In this document: positions 1 to 6,394 of the stretch, in pieces
Position numbering within the stretch: position 1 is the stretch's first letter
How the letters are laid out: each line of letters opens with the position of its first letter
Assembly (NCBI GenBank): GCA_947474905.1
Contig: CANJKQ010000058.1
Span: forward strand, 1-6,474
Direction of reading: 5' to 3'
From: Pseudomonadota bacterium
GTDB taxonomy: Bacteria; Pseudomonadota; Alphaproteobacteria; Sphingomonadales; Sphingomonadaceae
Length of the DNA: 6,474 nucleotides
The notes under the pieces: model-generated
What the model was told of the DNA's origin: nothing
Database searches by the model: none
Seen by the model: only the letters and a program-made list of their open reading frames with translations
Program-made: the position numbers and the translations under genes

Positions 1-912
1 CAGCGCCATACCGAGCGTCCCGAACGCGAGCGCGCGATGCTTGCCGATCCGCCGCGAGAGCCATAGCCAGAAAGGCAGGGAAAGGAGGCCCGATATGTTC
101 TCGCCGGCGAGGATAATCGGAAACAGCGGTTTGGCGTGAAACACTTGCTCGATAACGATCAGATGCAGTGACGCACCAATTATCGCGCCGGCCATCAGGA
201 CGACGAGGCCGCCAAGGAGCCGCATGAAAGCCCGATTGTCCAGGATGACCCGAATCGCGCCGCGCCAATCCACCGGCTCGGTCTTGACGACTTCGGCAGG
301 CGGTTCTGGAACGAACACCAGCCCGACCGCGAACAGGATCGGCATCAGCATGACGAAGCTGGCGCCCAGCCAGAACATGAGCTGCGCAGTGTCGCCGATA
401 CCCTGTCGCTGCAGCACGAAGATCAGCACCAGCGCGGCAAGGCTCGATAGCGTGCCGAACCCTTCGCGCCACCCGGCCACCCGGGTGCGGCCCGAATAGC
501 TCTTGGAGAGCTCGGCGCCCCAGGCCTTGTACGGTGTATCCACCATGTTGAACGACACGTAAGTGACCGCGATCCAGAAAATGGCGTAGCCCGGCGTGAC
601 GCGGAACGGGGGCGCGAAGACCATCCAAATCCCGAGCATCAGAAACGGGAGTCCCGCAACGATCCACGGCTTGCGCCGCCCGAACCGAGTTCGCGTGCGG
701 TCGCTCAGCACGCCGATGAGCGGTTCCGTGACGATATCGGTCATCCGAGTCAGGAACAGGATGCCGCCGACCAACCCGAGCGACAGGCCTTTCAGAGCGT
801 AGAACGATGGAATGAACGTGACGAGCGGCGTCATCGCCAGCGCGTGGGTGAGATACGGGACGGCGTAGAGAAATGCCTGCCGGTTCCCGGCGCTCCCGCC
901 AGCGCGTGTCAT
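1..912 (-). CDS. GPH-family (MelB-like) MFS sugar:cation symporter, 3' end cut by the window edge
   Basis: Inner-membrane secondary transporter of the glycoside-pentoside-hexuronide:cation symporter family, expected to bring a sugar or glycoside into the cytoplasm with H+ or Na+. The frame stays open for 304 codons from ATG at 912 to base 1; family members are about 450 residues, so roughly a third is missing. Hydrophobic segments are visible near residues 13-37, 45-69, 83-101, 105-124, 150-167, 174-201, 230-255 and 262-284. The family signature is clear: TRMTDIVTEPLIG (55-67), whose D59 and E63 match the spacing of the cation-binding acids D55 and D59 of MelB, then SDRTRTRFGRRKPW (70-83) in the loop 2-3. 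GRTRVAGWREGFG (141-153) fits the loop 4-5 motif. A GGAG (921-924) lies 8 bases before the ATG. The start overlaps the stop of the upstream hydrolase gene (ATGA, 909-912), so the two are probably translationally coupled and functionally linked. The substrate is unknown. Family assignment is strong; sugar transport is inferred from family and context. Confidence 0.9.
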   Translation of the reverse strand, partial: MTRAGGSAGNRQAFLYAVPYLTHALAMTPLVTFIPSFYALKGLSLGLVGGILFLTRMTDIVTEPLIGVLSDRTRTRFGRRKPWIVAGLPFLMLGIWMVFAPPFRVTPGYAIFWIAVTYVSFNMVDTPYKAWGAELSKSYSGRTRVAGWREGFGTLSSLAALVLIFVLQRQGIGDTAQLMFWLGASFVMLMPILFAVGLVFVPEPPAEVVKTEPVDWRGAIRVILDNRAFMRLLGGLVVLMAGAIIGASLHLIVIEQVFHAKPLFPIILAGENISGLLSLPFWLWLSRRIGKHRALAFGTLGMAL

Positions 913-2762
913 GCGTACTGCTCCAGGAAGGCCGCCATCCGAACAACCGTAGCCGCCGCCCAAGCCTGTGGCACGTTGGCGTGGGTGTAGGGAATAGGAC
1001 TTTCATCCTCGATCCGCGGGTAGCCCGATATGAGTTCTGGCGCTTGGTGGCGAGGCGACGCGGCGGCCAGATCCAGCAGTGCGCGCGCGACCTGAAGCAG
1101 CTCGGCCGTAAAGCCATATCGCGCCAGCCCCATCGCAAACAAACCAGTGTCGTGCGGCCACACGCTGCCGTTATGATAGGAGACGGGATTGTAAGCCACT
1201 TCGTCGCTTCCCAGCGTCCTCAGGCCCCAGCCCGACCAAAGCGGGGGGCTGAGCAGCGTGCGCACAAGCACCGGGGCGATATCCTCCGGCACGATGCCGC
1301 ACCACAGGAGATGCCCGGGGTCGGATGACAGGACCCGCAGCGGCTGTGAGTCGGCGTCAAGCGCCATCGCGTAGCTGCCAAGCTCTGGAAGCCAGAAGCG
1401 GCGGTGAAACGCCTCGCGCAGCACATCGGCACGGGCCAGCAAGTCTGACTCTCTCGCCGGCAGAAGTCGCGCCGCAGCAATAAGCGCGGCAAAGGCATAG
1501 CCTTGCACTTCAGCCACGGCGAGCGGCTGGCGCGCGCGCTGCCCCATTTCGTCGACCATTGAATTGGCCGAGTCCTTCCACGACTGCACCGTCAGCCCCG
1601 AGCCCGACGACTCAAACGTTGCCAACCCGCTCGGCCCTTCGAGGTGCTTGACGAGCCAGTCGGTCGCCGCTTCGACCGCAGGCAGCAAGGTAATGTCGAA
1701 TGCTCGGTTGATACCCGCATCCGCATGCGCGCCAGCCGCCATCAGGAACCAGGGCGTCGCGTCGACCGAGCCATAATAACGCCCGAACGGCACACGACCC
1801 GTTCGGCTGAGTTCCCCCCGCCGAACCTCGTGCAAAATCTTGCCCGGCTCTTCTTCGCGAAACGGATCGACAACGCGCCCTTGATGTTCCGCCAGGAACT
1901 CCAGCACTGCCCGCAGAACATCTGGCCGCCACTCCAGCAGCATCAGCCCGGTGATCAGCGCATCGCGGCCGAAATGATTGACGAACACAGGTATTCCGGC
2001 GGCTGGATACGGACCGTGCCGGGTCCGCAGCAACAGCGCGCGCAGATCGTCAACCGCGCGCCGAACGTGCGGACCCTGCGCGCGCAAGGCATCGAACGAT
2101 TGCCGCCACGCGGCATAGGAGGGGAGCGGCGGGAGGGACGCATCGTCCGCATCGGCATCGTCGATATCGAGCCGCACGGACACGATCTCCGTGCCGCGTG
2201 GGGCGAGCGTCACGCGCCAGGTCAACCCGGCAGGGAGGTCGCTGCTCGACGATAAGAGAGCCCGGTGACACACGCCGTCCTCTGCCACCCGCACGAACGC
2301 CAGCGCATCTCCTGCGGGCTCGGGCGAAATGTCGAACTGCCATTCGTCCCTGCGGCCGACGAACAGATCGACCATGCGCGCTCTGACCTCGAGTTTAAGA
2401 ACTACATCCTTGATTTCATTTGTAAGATTGGTGAGCGTCCAGCGATCGTCCAAACCCTGCCCATCGATGGTGAGCAGGCGGTGCAAACCGACCGTCTGCG
2501 TCTGGTCGTCGGCGACGATCGCGTGCGTCTCCTCGATTGTGTCGCGGGCAACCGAGATTGCGAGCCGCAATGCGCCCCCCGCATCCCATGCCCAACGGTC
2601 GAAATACACGCTGTCCCGAAAGAAGACGCCGCTGAGCGCCCAACCGATCGCGGCATCGCTTTCCGGTACAACGTAAACCTCGTTTTCCTTGGCCCCGCCC
2701 AATGTCGTCACTTTCTTATCCATACGTGTATGCATCTTGACATCATGTTGCGAGTGTCGCAA
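909..2762 (-). CDS. Amylo-alpha-1,6-glucosidase / glycogen-debranching-like glycoside hydrolase
   Basis: Probable cytoplasmic glycoside hydrolase of the bacterial amylo-alpha-1,6-glucosidase-like type, 617 residues. The N-terminal beta-sandwich domain (GDE_N_bis type, about 28-205) is marked by GVFFRDSVYFDRW (45-57) and a later MVDLFVGRR (130-138). The catalytic (alpha/alpha)6 barrel (about 235-615) carries VNHFGRDALITGL (261-273), EEPGKILHEVRRGEL (304-318), YYGSVDATPWFL (329-340), SWKDSANSM (394-402), EVQGYAFAAL (418-427), GWGLRTL (511-517), YHNGSVWPHD (529-538) and ANVPQAWAAA (595-604). These are conserved landmarks of the family; I do not assign the general acid and base. There is no GH13 domain and no signal peptide, so it is not the two-activity eukaryotic debrancher and should act inside the cell. 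The start is TTG at 2762, chosen because GGAGG (2769-2773) lies 6 bases upstream; the in-frame ATGs at 2735 and 2723 lack a site at proper spacing. It is first in an operon with the GPH transporter. True substrate could be glycogen, isomalto-oligosaccharide or another glucoside. Confidence 0.88.
   Translation of the reverse strand: MRHSQHDVKMHTRMDKKVTTLGGAKENEVYVVPESDAAIGWALSGVFFRDSVYFDRWAWDAGGALRLAISVARDTIEETHAIVADDQTQTVGLHRLLTIDGQGLDDRWTLTNLTNEIKDVVLKLEVRARMVDLFVGRRDEWQFDISPEPAGDALAFVRVAEDGVCHRALLSSSSDLPAGLTWRVTLAPRGTEIVSVRLDIDDADADDASLPPLPSYAAWRQSFDALRAQGPHVRRAVDDLRALLLRTRHGPYPAAGIPVFVNHFGRDALITGLMLLEWRPDVLRAVLEFLAEHQGRVVDPFREEEPGKILHEVRRGELSRTGRVPFGRYYGSVDATPWFLMAAGAHADAGINRAFDITLLPAVEAATDWLVKHLEGPSGLATFESSGSGLTVQSWKDSANSMVDEMGQRARQPLAVAEVQGYAFAALIAAARLLPARESDLLARADVLREAFHRRFWLPELGSYAMALDADSQPLRVLSSDPGHLLWCGIVPEDIAPVLVRTLLSPPLWSGWGLRTLGSDEVAYNPVSYHNGSVWPHDTGLFAMGLARYGFTAELLQVARALLDLAAASPRHQAPELISGYPRIEDESPIPYTHANVPQAWAAATVVRMAAFLEQYA
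2748..2762. promoter_or_regulatory. Perfect 6-3-6 inverted repeat, candidate operator
   Basis: The sequence TTGCGA-GTG-TCGCAA is a perfect inverted repeat with 6-base arms and a 3-base centre. It covers the first five codons of the hydrolase, including its TTG start codon (2760-2762), and begins 5 bases downstream of a plus-strand TTGACA (2737-2742). A dimeric repressor bound here could affect both divergent units. I cannot match it to a particular regulator family, and no regulator gene lies in the window. A coincidental palindrome within coding sequence remains possible. Confidence 0.4.
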
Positions 2763-2768
2763 GCCTTT

Positions 2769-2773
2769 CCTCC
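2769..2773 (-). promoter_or_regulatory. Shine-Dalgarno that fixes the TTG start of the hydrolase
   Basis: On the minus strand the sequence reads GGAGGAAAGGCTTG: a GGAGG core, 6 bases, then TTG at 2762. No comparable purine-rich site stands at 5-10 bases before the in-frame ATG codons at 2735 or 2723, which lie 27 and 39 bases further in. This favours TTG initiation. Confidence 0.7.
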
Positions 2774-2777
2774 AGCC

Positions 2778-2794
2778 GCATCGCCGTTCGATGC
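2778..2794. promoter_or_regulatory. Perfect 6-5-6 inverted repeat in the divergent region
   Basis: GCATCG-CCGTT-CGATGC has perfect 6-base arms around a 5-base centre and is wholly noncoding. It lies 15 bases beyond the end of the repeat at 2748-2762 and just upstream of the hydrolase ribosome-binding site. It could be a second operator of unrelated sequence, or a small hairpin in the hydrolase leader. Short GC-rich repeats of this size do arise by chance, so the call is tentative. Confidence 0.3.
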
Positions 2795-2841
2795 CGGTCC
2801 CATCAAGATAGCGTCACTAAGGCGCTCGCGGGGAGGATGAT

Positions 2842-5229
2842 ATGAAGGGCTCACAGACCAGCTGGATCAACAGTGACGGGGCTTCGATCAAGCGGTGGCG
2901 CGCGCTGGTGCTCACCACGACTGCAATCGCGCTCAGCACAGCGAGCGCAGCGCGAGCGCAGGTGACGCCCGCACCTGCTACGGCGACAGGCGCAACGGAT
3001 GCTAATAGCAAGGGCAATGACGATATCGTCGTCACTGCGACCAAGACGGGCCAAACCGTGCTTCAGGCGCCAGTATCTGTATCCGTCGTCTCCTCCGAGA
3101 CGATCCGCGGTGCGGGCGCCACGAACTTCACCGAGCTATCGACGCTGTTGCCAAGCGTCGTGTTTTCACAGCAACAATCACCGGTTCAGTCCAATGTCGG
3201 CATTCGCGGCGTTACCACTGCCGGCGGCAGCGCAGCGCTCGAGCCAAGCGTGGGCATCTATGTCGACGGCATCTTCACCGACCGGACATCCATTGGAATT
3301 ACCGATTTCAACGACATCGCCGCAGTCGAGGTCTTGCGCGGACCACAGTCGACGCTGTTTGGGAATTCCTCGCCCGCGGGAGTCATCAACTTCGTAACCA
3401 AGCGACCCGATCGCAAGCTCGGCGGTGATTTCGAGGTGAGCTACGGCAATTTCAATACCGTCAAGGCGTCGGGTACGGTGACGGGCCCACTCGTTGACGG
3501 CGCACTCTACGGGCGGATCAGTGGTTTCTATCACCGCCGCGACGGTTATCTGAAGAACCTGATCGGCAAGGATAGCAACGATCTCGACGCCGAGGGAGTC
3601 CGCGCGAAGCTGTTGTTCGACAACGACGGCAGCGCAACTCTTGTCGGGACTGCCGAATATTCGCGTACGCGACAGAATTGCTGCATCCCCGTGTTCGTCA
3701 ATGTGCCAGACGCCACCTATGCCCGTTTTGCGACGGCGTCGATCAACTATCCCTTCGTGGGAACCGGAGTGCCCTTCCCCCGCGACCAATACAACACCCA
3801 GACTGTCGCCTCGGATGGTTCAAGCACCTTCAACCAGGATCTGTACGCTTTTTCACTCGAGGGCCGCTTTCACTTGGGCGGGGGCTACGACCTGCTCACA
3901 GTGTCCGGGTATCGCAATATCAAGCAGGTCAGCGCCGCCGATATCGACTTCACCGGCCTTAACCTGCTCAACTTCCCCAGCGTTGTCCGCAAGGAACGGC
4001 AGTTGAGCCAGGAAATCCGGCTTATCTCACCACAGAATCAGCCCTTTACCTGGCTTGCAGGCGCCTATTATTTCCGCAAGCAGGTGACCGAGGCCAGCGC
4101 TCTGGTGATCGATCCGCAGACTGCCGCCATTCTCGGTGGCAATGCCGTCGCGCAGAATTCCCCGACCTTCTCGTCCATCAAGAACGAGAATGCGGCGATA
4201 TTCGCAGAAGCCGATCTGGAGCTTTTCCATCGGCTGAAGCTGACCGGCGGCATCCGCTACAATTACGACGACAAGGGCATTTACGCCACCGCCGCGCGCT
4301 TGAAAGCCGATGGCACGCCGCTGTCGCCACTCCAGACTATCCCCCCGGACAAGCGCAATCTCAGCGGCGGCAGGTTGACCTATCGCGGCGTCGCTGAGTT
4401 GACACTGTCGAACGCCTTCCGTGCGTATGCCTCGTATACGCGCGGATACAAGGCGTTCGGCATCAATGACGACGCTAACCTGTTGCGTAACATCCCTGGT
4501 GCGGACTTCTTCTTCGGGAGCGAGATCGTCGACAATTATGAGGTCGGCTTCAAAGGCTCGGTATCGCCGATCCACCTTACGTATGCGATCGCGCTGTTCG
4601 ACGAGAAGTATAAGAATTTCCAAGCCTTGTCGTCCTTCACCGATACAACTGGCAAGCTGCAATTCTATTTGCAGAACGCAGCCAGCTTGACGTCGAAAGG
4701 CGTGGAGGCGGATATGAGCATTCGCCCCGTCCGCTCGCTGACGCTGTCCGTCTCGGCGAGCTACGTCGATGCGAAGTTCGATAGCTTCCCGAATGCGCAA
4801 GGCCCGTCCGGAACCCGCAATCTCTCCGGATTTCCCTTGTCGGACGCGCCCAAATTCTCGGGAAGCTTCGTCGCCCGGTACGACGCCCCAATCGGCGAGA
4901 AACTGCACATCTACGCCCAGGGAGACGTTTTTCACCGCTCGTCGGTTTTCACCGAGCTGACCTACGATCCCAACCTCGTCCAGCACGCCTATACCAAGCT
5001 CGACGCGCGCCTCGGACTGGGTCGCATCGGCAAGGGTTGGTCGATCGAAGTGTGGGGACGCAATCTGACCGATGTCATCACCTTCGGTCGTGGCGGCCAG
5101 CCAGTGTTCGGATCGGTGACCGCGTTGCTGCCTTTGGTGAAAGTGCCAAGCTTTCCCATCGCGGGCGCGTATATCAAGTTCACAGGCGAGCCTCGCACCT
5201 TCGGCGGTACGCTGCGGTACTCGTTCTGA
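2842..5229 (+). CDS. TonB-dependent outer-membrane receptor
   Basis: Outer-membrane 22-strand barrel receptor that takes up a ligand using energy from TonB-ExbB-ExbD; 795 residues, a normal length. The N-terminus has basic residues K17, R18 and R20, a hydrophobic stretch 21-37 and an ARA-Q cleavage site near 39-40; the n-region is rather long. The TonB box is DDIVVTATK (60-68). The plug domain (about 72-190) contains VGIRGV (119-124), VGIYVDGIF (137-145), VEVLRGPQSTLFGN (162-175) and GVINFVTKRP (180-189). The barrel (about 240-795) contains LSQEIRL (388-394), YTRGYKAFG (532-540), YEVGFKG (566-572), SKGVEADM (618-625), GRNLTDV (739-745) and ends LRYSF with the terminal Phe expected for BAM recognition. 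GGAGG (2832-2836) is 5 bases before the ATG. The neighbours (glycoside hydrolase, sugar symporter, oxidoreductase) suggest a carbohydrate or glycoside ligand rather than iron, but the sequence alone does not decide. A vicinal Cys pair (280-281) sits in what is probably an extracellular loop. Confidence 0.95.
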   Translation: MKGSQTSWINSDGASIKRWRALVLTTTAIALSTASAARAQVTPAPATATGATDANSKGNDDIVVTATKTGQTVLQAPVSVSVVSSETIRGAGATNFTELSTLLPSVVFSQQQSPVQSNVGIRGVTTAGGSAALEPSVGIYVDGIFTDRTSIGITDFNDIAAVEVLRGPQSTLFGNSSPAGVINFVTKRPDRKLGGDFEVSYGNFNTVKASGTVTGPLVDGALYGRISGFYHRRDGYLKNLIGKDSNDLDAEGVRAKLLFDNDGSATLVGTAEYSRTRQNCCIPVFVNVPDATYARFATASINYPFVGTGVPFPRDQYNTQTVASDGSSTFNQDLYAFSLEGRFHLGGGYDLLTVSGYRNIKQVSAADIDFTGLNLLNFPSVVRKERQLSQEIRLISPQNQPFTWLAGAYYFRKQVTEASALVIDPQTAAILGGNAVAQNSPTFSSIKNENAAIFAEADLELFHRLKLTGGIRYNYDDKGIYATAARLKADGTPLSPLQTIPPDKRNLSGGRLTYRGVAELTLSNAFRAYASYTRGYKAFGINDDANLLRNIPGADFFFGSEIVDNYEVGFKGSVSPIHLTYAIALFDEKYKNFQALSSFTDTTGKLQFYLQNAASLTSKGVEADMSIRPVRSLTLSVSASYVDAKFDSFPNAQGPSGTRNLSGFPLSDAPKFSGSFVARYDAPIGEKLHIYAQGDVFHRSSVFTELTYDPNLVQHAYTKLDARLGLGRIGKGWSIEVWGRNLTDVITFGRGGQPVFGSVTALLPLVKVPSFPIAGAYIKFTGEPRTFGGTLRYSF

Positions 5230-5268
5230 TCGGGTTTCGCCTCCAAAGCCGTGTTGACATTAAAACAA

Positions 5269-6285
5269 ATGCCTCCCGCCCGCGTCGCGATGATCGGCGC
5301 GGGCACGATTGCCGGATCGTATCGAGACGGCCTGCGGGCTACGCCTGGGTTTGACGTGGTCGCGGTGGCGTCGCGGAATGGAACGGGCGCGTGCGCGCTC
5401 GCCGACGGAGACCCGACGCTTCGAGTCGACACAGTGGCGGGTGTTCTGGCCGATCCCGCCATCAATTACGTCTTGAACCTGACGCCCGCCGCCGAGCACG
5501 GGGCAGTCACGAGGGCCTGTCTGGAGGCGGGCAAGCACGTCTATTCCGAGAAGCCACTGGCGTCGGACTTGCCCGAAGCTGACGACCTGATCGCGCTGGC
5601 CGCGCGCCGCGGCCTGCTGCTCGCCTGCGCGCCAGCGACCTTTCTTTGGCCGCCGCTCGCGACCGCGCGGCGGCTGATCGATGAAGGACGGCTTGGGCGG
5701 ATAGTCGGCGCGATGACATCGCTCGTGTATCCGGGCCCCGAGCTTTTTCATCCACGACCCGCTCATCTCTACGCCGCGGCAGCAGGCCCCCTTCGCGACA
5801 TGGGCGTTTATCAAGTCAGAGCCCTGATTGCCATGCTGGGACCGGTGCAAGACGTTTGCGCGATGGCCAGCAAGGGAAGGGCCGACCGTCAGGTCCTTGT
5901 CGGTCCCGCCGCCGGGCAGAGTTTTCCGGTACTTGCCTCGACTCACGTCAACGCGCTGCTGCGCCACGCGAGCGGCGCCATATCAAGCCTCGTGGTCAGT
6001 TTTGAAGGGCTGGCGGCCCGGCCACCAGCAATCGACGTTTTCGGTCGCGATGGTGCCCTAACGATCGAGCAGTATCACTCGCCCGAAGCTGTTCTGCGGT
6101 TTGCCGATGCGCCCGGAAAGATCAGGGCATTCCCCCCCGACCCGCCTACCTGGTCGGCAGCGTCTTGGACGCTTGGGGTCACGTCTGCTTGGTCGTGCTT
6201 TCACGCTGGCAAACCCGTTCCGACGAGTGCGACGCTGGCTCGCGATACCCTTGAGGTGTTGAGTGCGATCGACTTGGCACTTTGA
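5269..6285 (+). CDS. Gfo/Idh/MocA-family NAD(P)-dependent oxidoreductase
   Basis: Cytoplasmic oxidoreductase of the glucose-fructose oxidoreductase / inositol dehydrogenase / MocA superfamily, 338 residues from ATG at 5269. The N-terminal Rossmann domain (1 to about 120) has GAGTIAG (10-16), and the EKP motif is at 94-96 with the presumed catalytic K95. The C-terminal alpha/beta domain contains YPGPELFHPRP (154-164) and GPLRDMGVYQV (173-183). D177 and Y181 have the spacing of Asp265 and Tyr269 in Zymomonas GFOR, rather than the Asp-His pair of many sugar dehydrogenases. No signal peptide is seen. It follows the receptor on the same strand by 39 bases without an evident terminator, so it may be cotranscribed. 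Start choice is uncertain: an in-frame GTG at 5251 would add six residues, and neither start has a good Shine-Dalgarno. Likely role is oxidation or epimerisation-type chemistry on a sugar delivered by the same cluster; the substrate is not readable. Confidence 0.88.
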   Translation: MPPARVAMIGAGTIAGSYRDGLRATPGFDVVAVASRNGTGACALADGDPTLRVDTVAGVLADPAINYVLNLTPAAEHGAVTRACLEAGKHVYSEKPLASDLPEADDLIALAARRGLLLACAPATFLWPPLATARRLIDEGRLGRIVGAMTSLVYPGPELFHPRPAHLYAAAAGPLRDMGVYQVRALIAMLGPVQDVCAMASKGRADRQVLVGPAAGQSFPVLASTHVNALLRHASGAISSLVVSFEGLAARPPAIDVFGRDGALTIEQYHSPEAVLRFADAPGKIRAFPPDPPTWSAASWTLGVTSAWSCFHAGKPVPTSATLARDTLEVLSAIDLAL

Positions 6286-6345
6286 ACGATTGGGTAAATG
6301 ACACCTTATGTGTAGCGGCGTCGAGTTAGGCTCGGTAGATTTTCT

Positions 6346-6359
6346 ACGGCTTCGGCCGT
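6346..6359 (+). terminator. Weak hairpin with UUCG tetraloop downstream of the oxidoreductase
   Basis: ACGGC-TTCG-GCCGT folds into a 5-base-pair stem closed by the stable C(UUCG)G tetraloop, 60 bases after the oxidoreductase stop. Only two T residues follow, so it is not a canonical intrinsic terminator. An alternative hairpin, GTAGA-TTT-TCTAC (6335-6347), overlaps its left arm by two bases, so the full stems exclude each other. Confidence 0.25.
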
Positions 6360-6371
6360 TCACTGGGCCCG

Positions 6372-6394
6372 GCGCACGATGATCGATTGTGCGC
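6372..6394 (+). other. Nine-base-pair hairpin in the noncoding tail
   Basis: As RNA, GCGCACGAU pairs with AUUGUGCGC (one G-U wobble) around the 5-base loop GAUCG. No T-run follows, so it is not a standard terminator. The outer six pairs also form a DNA inverted repeat, GCGCAC/GTGCGC. It might be a processing or stability element, a protein site, or part of a mobile-element end. Confidence 0.3.

Larger units (their letters stand above)
2763..2841. promoter_or_regulatory. Divergent intergenic region between the hydrolase and the TonB receptor
   Basis: These 79 bases separate the divergent hydrolase-symporter operon and the receptor gene, so both promoters and any shared operator must lie here or in the adjoining coding ends. 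A TTGACA matching the -35 consensus lies on the plus strand at 2737-2742, inside the hydrolase 5' end, but at 16-18 bases from it I see no good -10 hexamer. On the minus strand no consensus sigma-70 pair is convincing. Two perfect inverted repeats, listed separately, flank or occupy the region. The receptor's ribosome-binding site GGAGG is at 2832-2836. Confidence 0.6.

Noticed and set aside
1644..2255. Plus-strand ORF of 203 codons opposite the hydrolase
   Set aside because: Arg- and Pro-rich antisense shadow of a gene whose conserved motifs are unambiguous; no ribosome-binding site or recognisable domain.
2721..2732. CATAC-GT-GTATG inverted repeat inside the hydrolase 5' end, possible operator
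   Set aside because: Arms are only 5 bases, it is in coding sequence and does not resemble the other two repeats; too weak to list.
2737..2765. TTGACA as the -35 of a receptor promoter
   Set aside because: The hexamer is perfect, but no -10-like hexamer occurs at 16-18 bases (CAAGCC region), so no complete promoter is claimed.
2837..2845. Two-codon mini-ORF ATGATATGA overlapping the receptor start, possible regulatory peptide
   Set aside because: Its ATG abuts the Shine-Dalgarno with no spacing, so initiation there is unlikely; chance overlap is the simpler reading.
4027..4986. Long minus-strand ORF (319 codons) opposite the TonB receptor
   Set aside because: It lies wholly inside a receptor gene with clear family motifs; its translation is low-complexity and without motifs, as expected of antisense frames in GC-rich DNA.
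5260..5967. Minus-strand ORF of 235 codons opposite the oxidoreductase
   Set aside because: Antisense shadow of the Rossmann and catalytic regions; no domain resemblance.
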